Positions 45,501-57,693 of a DNA stretch of 64,000 nt are shown piece by piece. The position numbers and the translations under genes were made by a program. The notes under the pieces are model-generated. The model saw only the letters and a list, made by a program, of their open reading frames with translations. It had not been told where the DNA came from and made no database searches. This DNA comes from Branchiostoma floridae (Eukaryota > Chordata > Leptocardii > Amphioxiformes > Branchiostomatidae), in NCBI RefSeq assembly GCF_000003815.2, contig NC_049989.1:19603165-19667164 (forward strand). Reading direction: 5' to 3'. Numbering within the stretch: the stretch's first letter is position 1; the number at the start of each line of letters is the position of its first letter.

Positions 45501-46592
45501 CTTTTTTTATTCGAACTTTGACGTCAGTTAGAGGGTTCACAGAGGATGCCGTCCATATAATCGAATGACCATAGCTTGACTGAAATCTAGAACCTTAAAA
45601 ATTATTTCAATTATGTTAATTCATGGGAAAATATACCCATTTGCCTCCTTTTTGAATTTTCAAACATTCAAGACTGTCCTGCACAATCTACAGCTCAATT
45701 GTTACATCATCATAATGTTTTGTTGACCCATGCATGGGCAAAGTGCAATCAGCAGGAGGTGTTTACTTTAAGCAAGCAGAGGGCACGTGCTACAGATTAC
45801 TTTAGAAAAAAACATTTTCATAACTAAAATCACGGTTGATTGATAAATAAACTTACCTCCTAACTCGTCACCTTTTGTCGTGTTTTCTGCTTTTTGAGCT
45901 GACTTTGCTTCTCCATGGACAGCCCCAATACCAGCAGATACCGGTGCTTCTAAAGCTGTAAGACGTTTGGTGTAGAAGTCACGACAAACATTTCAAGTTA
46001 TGCTAAACAATTATGAATCTAGTATGATGTTTTCGGTGCATGTTTTCAAATACTACCATGCCTGTTTTCAAACCTATTACTCTAGAGCCAAACCTCAAAT
46101 ATGGCATTCATTGATCTGATTACTTGTATTGATTTACCACGGCCAGACTATTTGACGTATTACATGTATTATTATTAGCCTATACCCTGGTAAGTGTCCG
46201 GTTATGTTTGCAGAATAAAGTTTACCCAGACGGAGGGCATGCGTCATCGATTGCGCGTTACGTGTACAGCTACTCGTAGATGTAGGGTCATAAAAAATTC
46301 CTTCACTCCTACCTCCTGCCTCATCAGCTTCAGCCACGTCCTCAGCTTCTTGAGCTAACTTTGCTCTTCCAAGGACTTTCAGCAAGTCCACCAGTAGCGC
46401 TAGGTTTCCCTTTCCGATCTTGTTGTCGTCTTCTAACATGTTGAACATCTCCTGAGGCGTGGCGCTTTCTACTCTTGCCTTCCCGAGGTGCTCATCAGAA
46501 ACCAGCATGGCTCTCAGGCTTCTGACTTCTTCTTCCGAGAGGCTGTCGTTGATTCTCTGATACAGTCTCGCTCGGGGTGATAGTCCAGCCAT
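42566..46592 (-). CDS. DED-NACHT NLR-type receptor with LRR-like C-terminus (991 residues)
   Basis: Three exons: 46313-46592, 45857-45955, 42566-45162; 2,976 nt in one frame, ATG at 46592, TAG at 42566. Residues about 8-80 form a death effector domain (YQRINDSLSEEEVRSLRAML, NLALLVDLLKVLGR). A short Ala/Lys/Glu linker follows in exon 2. The NACHT NTPase lies at about 185-520: Walker A GPPGVGKS at 217-224, Walker B LFILDGLDEL at 289-298, sensor-like VIVTSRPY soon after. The C-terminal 350 residues carry LRR-like strands (LRSLDLWYSDD, LKTLRVCGC, LMDLQIRY, LKSLTVEG). NLRs are cytosolic sensors that oligomerise on NTP binding; a DED would recruit caspase-8/FADD-type partners. Lancelets and sea urchins have large expanded NLR families, and this would be one member. 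All catalytic motifs look intact and no frameshift is seen. Confidence 0.9.
45204..45571. mobile_element. Foldback element, TAAGGCCA family copy 3
   Basis: Within intron 2 of the NLR gene. TAAGACCATGTTGATTCGTTT and the right end ATATAATCGAATGACCATA are diverged forms of the family ends. About 368 bp, non-coding. Confidence 0.6.
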
Positions 46593-48851
46593 GGTGGGAC
46601 CGAGTAAGGCTAAAGTCTACCTGGATTCAAAATGGCGGACAATATTAGACTTTGAAGTGGAAACTTGATTGGAGTACTCAAAGCAGGAAATATTCGGTAG
46701 CAGATTTATGATCGCGATTTTCGCAGCGACTTCCTCACCGTAAACATAAAAGCACCGCGTAATGTGTTTTACTCTGCCCTTGTTTTGTTCAAAACCACAG
46801 CGAATACATAACTTTCGTACTAACTACTATAACTTACAATTTTTCTGTAATAAATCACTTGCTAACTATAGCTAGTTAAACAATTTGTAAGGTCTTTAGT
46901 GCTGTCCTTAAAATGTATTCAGAAACGTTCTAAAATCCGTGGAGAATACGTTGCGGACTTTGACACCCAGTGTTGTTACAATGGTGGCTGTTCGCTCTGA
47001 TGTACTAAATGTTTCCATAACGTACTGTTAGACTGTTTTGATACCATTTTTCCGTAATGGTGGGCTAACTTACCCCTTTCCAATAGACGGCCGTTGTGGC
47101 AGTAGAAGATCAGTGAACAGTATGTTTTGAAAAGTAACGTTAGGAAGGGTAATCAAAGAAACTGCACTTGCCAATATGGCGTCAAAATGGCGTGTGTTAC
47201 CCCTAAAGTCTCACGTGATGTCCATAGCTAACAATCGATACTTTTCAATCGCATAGAAATACATCACGTCTTTCCGAGCACAAGAGCTATCTACCGCCTA
47301 TACATCGCGATCATAGGTTCTTCAGAGTACGAGATATTAAAACATGAATTTCCTTGGCAGTACCAAGGAAAGTCGCAAGGGGGTCCAAACTCTAATCATT
47401 TTAATGTTTGCCACACCCCGCCAACACAGCAGTATGTAACAAATCCATCCGGCCGTTTTCGAGTTTTAGACAGACAGACACTGAAACACACAGATACACA
47501 GACACACACACAGACACACACACAGACACACACACAAACACACAGACACACACACACACACACACAAACGCTATTGAAAATATAGCCTAGATATTTAATG
47601 GAGGTAACTGGTTGCCTACATGTTTACGTTTCGTCAGCTTATATTGAACAATATGTCCAATGTTGTTAAAACAAGGTAATAAACTAGAAACTCGATACGG
47701 CACTCAGACAAATAGTAAACGCTGTGTACGTACGCAGCTGTGGACGGAAATTGATATCTGCAAATTTGTCACTGGAATGCATGCTAGATGCTTCAATTCG
47801 ATACACATTAAAAGAAATATCTTGCGTAAAACTTAATGAACGTTCGTCACTAATTAAAAATATGCACGCCACGGAGTTTATAATGATGGAATCATGTGCA
47901 GAAAATGTATCAGTTCATGCTAATCTGCTTGTTATGGCCTTGGGTACAGACCGGCGTTCTAAGTTACAACATGAGACTGAATATGAGTTATTCATTGTTG
48001 GCTTGAATTGAAGAAACGTAAACACGTAAATATATAATCTCAGTTGTTGAGATAAATAAAGTGCCAGTAAGACTAAAATACTACTTACAGTTGTTAACTA
48101 CAACCAAACATCATTGTTCAATGAATATATAAAGTTTGGACAAAATGTGCAGTCGATGTTTTTGAACGCGTTATTAACCCTATCTAATCTTACAAATCAT
48201 GCTTATAGTTCTTGATTCCTGCATTCGTTTCAGGCAATCGACGACGTTATATGTCCTTGAGGTAATCAAGTTAAGTTCCGCCCATGACGTCATAGTACAT
48301 ATTCCAGCCGAATCCGTACCCAGCACTTCGAGACTTTGGAGCAGAAAAAGATGCATAAATACCGTAGGTAAAATAGTAAGTTTTCATGTTTGCTCGTCTG
48401 ATTCTCAAAATAACATTTTGTTTTTGAGTTATGGTGGCAGGTTTCGAACTGGCATCCATGTTTTCTATGACGTCACGGGCTGAAACCAGTTGAATACCTG
48501 GCTACACAAGAACCGGCCGGACGTATGATTAACTGGAAGGATGTATATTTTGTAAAGATGTCTATGTTCGATGAATAATACCTTTATGTCTGAATGCAAT
48601 TAAGAAACGTTAAATTTTGGTGACATCATCCCTTTAAGACTTCATCACCCTGAGTATTCACTGCTGCCACTACCACATTTGGCAGCGATCCCAGCTACGT
48701 AACAAAAATGCATAAATTAGATTACGTGTTAACCGGAGAATCCCTCTGTACACGCCATGTATAGTTTGCACGGTAATGCTGTTCGGTTGTAGTTTACATC
48801 GGGGAATACAGTGTATATCGGCTTGATCAACCCTACAGCGCACTGGGAAAC
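46593..48851. other. Region between divergent NLR and receptor genes
   Basis: The two genes start about 2.3 kb apart, pointing away from each other. No exon is seen between them. It holds a (CA)n microsatellite at about 47462-47570 and short AT-rich stretches. Promoter elements cannot be named with confidence. Confidence 0.5.
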
Positions 48852-48927
48852 ATGTCACCATTCAGAACAACATTGTTATTGGTGTGGAGTCTTTACCACT
48901 GCTTGTCAGGTGCATCTGCGCTAACCG
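48852..48927 (+). CDS. Signal peptide exon of the mosaic receptor
   Basis: ATG at 48852 opens 25 residues with a hydrophobic core and an SGASA cleavage-type ending, then a phase-1 donor (ACCG/GTAACC). It matches the phase-1 acceptor at 50843. It is the only signal peptide exon I found upstream in the right phase. Confidence 0.7.
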
Positions 48928-51900
48928 GTAACCAATCTATTTTCCACGCTTATTTTTTGTACCATTAAAAAATTGTAACGTATACGATGTGGTTAGAACT
49001 TGCAAGAGCCAGAAGTGTTCAAATTTGTTAGAAACTTACATACGCTTAAGATATAGCCGACTTGACCTGAAATCCATGGCTAATCATAGAGTGAAAATGT
49101 GTCTGTCTTATTCACAGACGTCTTTTACACACTATCTGTGTGATTAGAGCACAGCTGCTTCATAAAATTACTTGACTTTTCCAACATCACAGCGTGCATT
49201 CTGAGCAAACTCCTTGCGTAACACGCCAGCAATTTGTTTTCAAAATGTTTATCGGATGCTGGCATTTTACAAGCGTTTCTAAAACCAAAGCAGAAATAAA
49301 TTTATACCCGCAGCTGTGCATGCTTTTCTAAACATTGACTGAGTTATGGAGTTTCACATTAAGGCCTGGCTTGTTTAACCCTATTCAAACCGGGCTTTTT
49401 TTGTCTTTTCAGGCCCATCCCTTCTAACTTCTGTAATTGTTTAACGACTTCTCATATGGTCACCAATTTTTTTAGGAAATGATGTAGACATAATGTTAAT
49501 CTTAATTTTAAAAGAAATTTAACGCTATCAAGTATCTCATCTAGTACGTGCCATCTTTCAATAATAAAAGTAGCCAACTAATAATCGGATAAAAAATTAT
49601 GTAGAAGTGATATTGCCGTGATAATATTCTTTTCAATAATAATCTACGACGTGTGCCCCTAGCATGAAATATCATAGCATAGCATATGGTAGCGTTTTTT
49701 TTACGGTGTTACGACTGTTGAAAGCTACCACTTCGTATCGTGTATTTTAATCCGATTCTCATTAGCTGTATCACGTCAGCAATGTTGTTTTCAAATATGT
49801 AAAAGCAAGCTTACGATGCTACAGCTGCTGCAAATTAAACTCATTTTTTACGACTACGTATCGAGATTCCTATTGCCAACACTTCATCAGCAACTTGTTT
49901 TTAATTATGTTTGAAGGATTCCGGCATTTTTGCGTGCATTCCAATAACCGAAGCAAAAATTAATTTCCATTCACAGCTGCGTCGTAAACAGCAATTTTTT
50001 TATTCGGTCGACTGTATTGTCGATATTCTTTGTTGTTTCCGGATATACCCAGAAAATGTTAGTAATGCCAGCCCGTTTCCCGTTCTTTGGAGTAACAACT
50101 TCTTCAACACCCTCATGTCTTGTTTTCTCTCGCATTCACCTTAAAACTATTAGATGATCTTATAACGACAACTTAAAAAACTTTATCATGTTTGTTTTAA
50201 ATTAATCTTACCTTATAATTAAGATTCTCCCACAAATAATGTTGCATTGGACAACGCTTTCAGGTTACCCGTACGTTAATTCTTTGTGTTTCTACTTTCC
50301 TTCATCGTATACATTAAGATTCGAAATATTATGAGGTTGTCTTAGGTCACTCCCTGGCCCTGCTGTCCTTTTTCGATCAGATGCACTTGAAACCAAAATT
50401 ACAGATGAATTTTTGTGTGTTGGATCTTGGTAGCTGCCATGTTTGTTATGAACTGTTTTACTCAGAACACTGTGGTAAGATCCAAGGTCAACCAACATTT
50501 GTCATCACAGTCCAGTTTTAGGGTAACCCAAAACATTCTCCGACTCAAAATGAGCATTTACTTAAATGTAAGTCCATGTGTGACGGTAGTTTGTTTGTTT
50601 GTATGTTTGTTTGTTAAGTTACAATTTTGAAACCTTATATCCGTACACAGAATAAAGCGCTTACCAACTAGCTTTTGATCTGTCCTCTGAACCTTCTCAA
50701 GTTGAAATGACCCAAAGGCTAAGTCACATATACGGACCGGGCGTGTGACTTCGATTCACCAGCATTGTTGCGAGGTGAATCGAAGTCAATATTTAGTGAA
50801 AAACACCTCCCGTCAATGTACCATAAATCTGTCACTGTCCAGGTGGCTGGTTGGAGACTGACCCTACATGGGTGACGTCAGACGAGTGGTATGACCACCA
50901 TGGAGTGCGCCATGTCTCTGGTTACGTCCTGGACTTGAACTTCAACACAGGCTGGAAGCGTGCACCTGAGGAGGGCACATGGCAGCTGACGTTCGACCTC
51001 CAGACACCGAAAACAGTTTCCCGGATTCGTTTGTTCCTGGGGCACGAGATCGGCCCAGACGTGACGGTTTTGCGTTCGACATCAGCAGGACAACGGTGGA
51101 ATGTTGTCAAAGAATTTACTGAGGTGATATCTGATGAAGCGAAGATGTTTGATCTGACTGGGTTTCTTTCCACTGGACAGCACTGGCGCCTGGAATTTAC
51201 CTCTCTGACTTCTCAAAGCAAAATCTACGAGGTCATGTTTTTCCAGGGTAAGTGGTCATTGCTTAACAGATGAAAGTTGTAATGCTACAAGCAGATTACT
51301 TTTTAATTTATTTATTTGATTTCATTGAAAGTGGAACAATATAATGCTGAGGACATCCCAGGTAGCTATGGTGAATTGGGGTGCCATTTAACATCAGAGA
51401 AACAGTGCAGATGTTCATTTGACTGCAATTCAAACACATGTTTCGTGAGCCGTGGCCGCTTAGATTATTAACATTGTGTATGTGTGGCCCTACATTCATC
51501 CAGCTTGCTCCGGATTGGACAGGACGGTCGTCTGCTCAGACGGAGACTGTGACGTGTATGACGTCATCTGTGACGGCAAAGTGGACTGTGACGATGGGAG
51601 TGATGAAGCCAATTGTGGTAAGGTAGCACACATCATTGAATTTAGCGGGGGATTGGAACTTGTCCGATAATTACAAGGGAAGTTTTGAAGTATTCATAAA
51701 GATGTCAACCCAAACTATTCACAAACTATTCACACAATATTTTACCTATGGTCTCTTGACTATACACAGATGAAGAGGTGTGCCCGAATGGAATCATCAT
51801 CACCAAGACACAAGTATGTGACGGCAGAGATGACTGTGGAGACAATACAGACGAGGAACACTGCTGTAAGTAAATTAATTTTAGAATTCCGATACTTGAT

Positions 51901-54900
51901 GAGCAACACGACAGAACCGACATAGCGTTATCTTAAGTAAACATAACATGTCAGACTATTATGTGATTTATAAACGATGAACAGGATGTTCAGGTCAAAA
52001 GTCTCAGAAGGTGTGAAATGTAATTTTCACAGTGAGCGTGTTTTGCCGAAATTTCTCAAGAAGGATAATTCAAAAAACAAATCACGGGTTTTTGTGATAG
52101 CTCTCATGTTAAGTAGAAATGCACATAATCAACTGCATATCGTGTAATGAAACAGAACAAAACTGTTGTTTTCAGTGTGACTGTATGTTTAGTTGTGCTT
52201 ACAGATGCAATGATATCTCATATATCTCATATAATTCATATACAATTCTTTTGTTATGCCTGACGAAGGTGAGAGACAAGACAAGAAAAGCTGCAGAAAT
52301 GGCGATTGCATCACTATGGGCTTTGAATGTGATGGGAAAGAGGATTGTGCGGATGGCAGCGACGAGATTTCTTGTTGTGAGTGGAGTGGTTACCTTTTAG
52401 TTATACGATGTAGTTGCATACAATTGAAACGTTGAAAACATGTACAAGGACAACTGCTCATTACAATCCAACGATGGACAAACTATCTACGCAACATTGT
52501 GATTAGTTGTGTCGCAAATAATAGCGGGTAACCACAAAGATCAGATTCAGGAAGGGGCAAGTCAGGGTTGGTTGGTAGAGCTACTCAAAAAATCAATTAT
52601 GACAGTGAACCCATGGAAAAGGGTAATAGTTCATGGGGGGTATTGCTTGGGGTCTATTTGTTTATGTCTTCAGTTATATATATTATAGTTTCATGTATTG
52701 CTGCATTGTGTTTTGATGCTTATTTTTGGATAAAGTACTTTTGATTACAGCCAAGAATGATTGAGATCATGAAATTCAAAATGTACAATTGATGGGGCTA
52801 TCATTAAATGATCAAAGTTGTAAAATTACAAGGAAAGTGTGTTATTTTGTACCTAAATTGATTAGCTGTCTCTACCTGCACCAACGGCGCTCTCTTCAAC
52901 CCGGCTACGAGATGTGATGGTCGGGATGACTGCGGGGACAACAGTGATGAGGAAAACTGCAGTGAGTTTTCCCAGGAATATTCAAAACATTAATAGCCAA
53001 ATGTAGTCTGCATTCACAAACACATATTGTGGGGTCGCGTGGCGTATTTGCCGGATATTTTTTCAAGACCCCAAAGGTCCTGGGCGCAAATCCTGCCATG
53101 CTACCCATCTTTTGCCCTTGAGAAAGGCACTCTACACATTCAGGTTGAAAAGAGAACCTACGTGTAGCGTCGGTTAGAGACGTCCCTTGGATTGAGCGTT
53201 AAATTGAAGTCTCGTGTGTAGTCACACTGCGAGCACCACAATTCATACACCATGCACCACACATATATGTAACTATTCATGGTGAGAAGTATTAAGAGCG
53301 AATGTCTGTAAGGGTCAGACAATGGTGGCACCGGTCAAAAAATAGATTTGGCTCCTTTTTTGCACAGTGATAGTACTTGGTACACAACCCCTCAAAATAG
53401 CTTTCTTTCTTCTCAGAACCCCTCGTTGCCATGGCAACAGGCCAAAGAAGTTTGGGGGCCATTTTGCCGGATTGGGCATGTCAAAAACATGAAAATTGGC
53501 CAACTTAAGGGCACTATCACTGAACAATGCTCTAACTAAACAACAAAGGCAGAATATGCTGATCAGAGCAATGCCTAAACTTGTATGAAATAGCAGTAAA
53601 GTTAATCGCCTGTAAATTCTAAGGCCCTGGGCAGCCTGAATACAATACACTGTTTTCAGGTTTTAAAGAATCTGAAATTTTGCCCAACTTCAAAGCACTG
53701 AAAGTCCATAAGTATAAAATATTTTCGCTTGCAATTTACTACAAATAATAACCTACTATAGGGCTATTAGATGAATGCTAGCAAAGTTTGGGTTCTTGTT
53801 TTGTTGCTATGCAATCGTCCGTCGAAGTGGGTCAAATTTCATGATTTTGATAATATGTCATTTTATGCTCTCTTTAAACAATCATAAGTCCCATACCAAA
53901 GTTGCTCTGCAATTAAAATTCACATGGATTATAAACCAATTTATTGTCTATCAAATGCATGTTTGTAAAGTTCGGGCTCTTGTTTCGTTGCTACGTAATT
54001 GTCCTTTAAAGTGGGTCATTTTTTATGATTTTGATAAAATACATTATTTTGCATCTTCTTCGAACAATCATAACTCACAAGCCAAAATTGTTCTGTAACT
54101 AGAATTTACCTGAAATGTAAACCAAGATATTGTTTCTCAAGGTCATGCTTGTAAAGTTTGGGTTCTTGTTTTGTTGCTAAGCAATTGTCCGTTAAATTGG
54201 GTCAATTTCATGATTTTGATGATATATCATTTTCTGCTCTCTTTGAACTGTCATAAGTTGCAAAGTAAATTTGTTCTGAAATTGAAATTAACAAGGAATA
54301 CAAACGAATATATTGTCTATCAAATGCTCGTTTGGACAGTTCGAGTTCGGGTATTCTAACAGTGAATGTACATGTCCCTGAAAGTAGGTCGAATTCCACT
54401 GACTTTTCCACAAATCATGTTCTTGACAACAGTGATACACATGTCACAGTCTTTGTTTTTATAGAACCGATGTAGCAATGTGCTATCACCATGGAAAAAA
54501 AAACATTTGTAGGGATTATATTCTACACAAAGTCATATTTATGTTTAATGTCAGATTAATCCACTCTGAACTTTCAAACATTCTGCTAGTTTTAAAGCTA
54601 AGCATGACGTATGACTACAGTCTTGAACATGTTTGCATCCCCACAATATGGCGACTTATTTCTACATTGGAACAAATATCTTAAATCTCTGTGCATCTTT
54701 CTTTCACAGTAATGTGAAAAACATGTGCATTTTCAACTTCTGCTAACACACTCATTTTCAGCAAGGACATGAACTTCGGTATTCTTGAATTTTTGCCACA
54801 TATATGGACTTCCAAAGGCAATCAATTATTGGTGATCGCAAATCAGATTTAGGAATGTTAGTTCGTACAACTTCAATTTCCTTGCCAAATCGCAAGCTTA

Positions 54901-57594
54901 TATGTGTCTCCCAAAAAGGAAGACGTAGAGAAACGTCATTCGTTGCTTCATTTTGATCTTTACTGTTGATAGATTCGAACAAAGTTAGGTCAAGATGCTG
55001 ACCTTCATCATCCTCTGCCGTATTTTGACGTTAGCCTGTCAAGCTAATTTCCACACAGACAGACTAGCAGACAATCATCAATCGCCGCCAGGAGTTGGCA
55101 TTTCAGGCAAACTTCAAGAGCAACCTACTAGGTTCGTTCTTGCCCTTGCTTAAAACGAGTATGGTCCATTGAATAGCAGAAACTGAAAAACGCATGTTTT
55201 CACATAAATGCTACCGTGAAAAGAAAGATGCACAGAGATTTATGATATTCGTTCCAAATATGTATATACATTGTATAAGCTAAGTCTTCAAGAGTCATAT
55301 TGTGGGGATGCAAACATGTTCAAGACTGTAGTCATACGTCATGCTTAGCAGTAAAACTAGCAGAATGTTTGAAAGTTCAGAGTGGATTAATCTGACATTA
55401 AACATAAATATGACTTTGTGTAGAATATAATCCCTACAAATGTTTTGTTATGGTGATAGCACATTGCTACATAGGTTCTATAAAAACAAAGACTGTGACA
55501 TGTGTATCACTGTTGTCAAGAACATGATTTGTGGAAAAGTCAGTGGAATACGACCTACTTTCAGGGACATGTACATTCACTGTTAGAATACCCGAACTCG
55601 AACTGTCCAAACAAGCATTTGATAGACAATATATTCGTTTGTATTCCTTGTTAATTTCAATTTCAGAACAAATTTACTTTGCAACTTATGACAGTTCAAA
55701 GAGAGCACAAAATGATATATGATCAAAATCATGAACATTGACCCACTTTAACGGACAATTGCTTAGCAACAAAACAAGAACCCACACTTTACAAGCATGA
55801 CCTTGAGAAACAATATCTTGGTTTACATTTCAGGTAAATTCTAGTTACAGAACAACTTTGGCTTGTGAGTTATGATTGTTCGAAGATGATGCAAAATAAT
55901 GTATTTTATCAAAATCATAAAAAATGACCCACTTTAAAGGACAATTACGTAGCAACGAAACAAGAACCCGAACTTTACAAACATGCATTTGATAGACAAT
56001 AAATTGGTTTATAATCCATGTGAATTTTAATTGCAGAGCAACTTTGGTATGGGACTTATGATTGTTTAAAGAGAGCATAAAATGACATATTATCAAAATC
56101 ATGAAATTTGACCCACTTCGACGGACGATTGCATAGCAACAAAACAAGAACCCAAACTTTGCTAGCATTCATCTAATAGCCCTATAGTAGGTTATTATTT
56201 GTAGTAAATTGCAAGCGAAAATATTTTATACTTATGGACTTTCAGTGCTTTGAAGTTGGGCAAAATTTCAGATTCTTTAAAACCTGAAAACAGTGTATTG
56301 TATTCAGGCTGCCCAGGGCCTTAGAATTTACAGGCGATTAACTTTACTGCTATTTCATACAAGTTTAGGCATTGCTCTGATCAGCATATTCTGCCTTTGT
56401 TGTTTAGTTAGAGCATTGTTCAGTGATAGTGCCCTTAAGTTGGCCAATTTTCATGTTTTTGAAATGCTCAAATCCTGCAAAATGGCCCCCAAACTTCTTT
56501 GGCCTGTTGCCATGGCAACGAGGGGTTCTGAGAAGAAAGAAAGCTATTTTGAGGGGTTGTGTACCAATTACTATCACTGTGCAAAAAAGGAGCCAAATCT
56601 ATTTTTTGACCGGTGCCACCATTGTTTGACCCTTACAGACATTCGCTCTTAACCATTTGAGGTTCTGACTTTTAATCAAAATCTGTATGACTGACCTTGT
56701 CATGTGATGATCATCATAAAGTTCTCCATTTCTACAGCTTGTTACTACCTACAGGACAAAGGGGCAAGCTACCGGGGAAGGCTAAATTACGTAAGTGTCG
56801 CACAAGAAAAAACATCGGCATGTCAATACTGGGCATCTCAGCAGCCCCACGCACATAACCACACCCCAGAGAACTTCCGATCGGCAGGGCTGGAGATGAA
56901 CTACTGCCGGAACCCAGACAGGAAGGACAGGCCGTGGTGCTACACTAACAACCCGCTCATCAGGTGGATGTACTGCGATGATGTCTTCGCCTGTGATGGT
57001 ATGAACATTAGTCTAGAAGTACTTACAATGATTCTATCGTGGTGCTTTAAAAACAAATTTGGCAAGCTGGATACCATAACCGGATGTCAGGTAATATTGC
57101 CATACCAAAAGAACATAACGATATACATTTGTAAAATAAAAGACATAACATCAAAACTACTAAACGGAGAAATACATTTTAAAAGACAGGCTTCTACAAA
57201 TGTCGTCGTGTAGGGAAATGGCGCACCTAATTCACCTTTATACTAATGCTTGTTTATTTGGTGTGGATGCCATGGTAGAGGAGCCAAAAAGGATGGGGGG
57301 GGGGGGGGTAGATGTTGGCAAAATGATTTTATAAACATCTACAGCAGAATATGCGAAAAGAAATGAGACAGACGTTCAAAATGTACATGTTTTCAATACT
57401 AGGATATACATTGATGACTATCCTTTATCGACACATTTTCTGTACATTTTCTAGCCTTGCCGACACGATGCTACTACGAACGTGACAAGGGAATGAGTTA
57501 CGCAGGGCACGTAAATAGGTAAGATTGAAAACATTATTTTTCACTCACTAATAGTTTGAAAATAAAACTAGTTGGCCTTATTATATGCTAGATT

Positions 57595-57693
<99 letters not shown>

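Noticed and set aside
53315-56652. Paired frames such as [12 protein letters not shown] on both arms
   Set aside because: They are mirror images from the inverted repeat, overlap subrepeats and show no domain.
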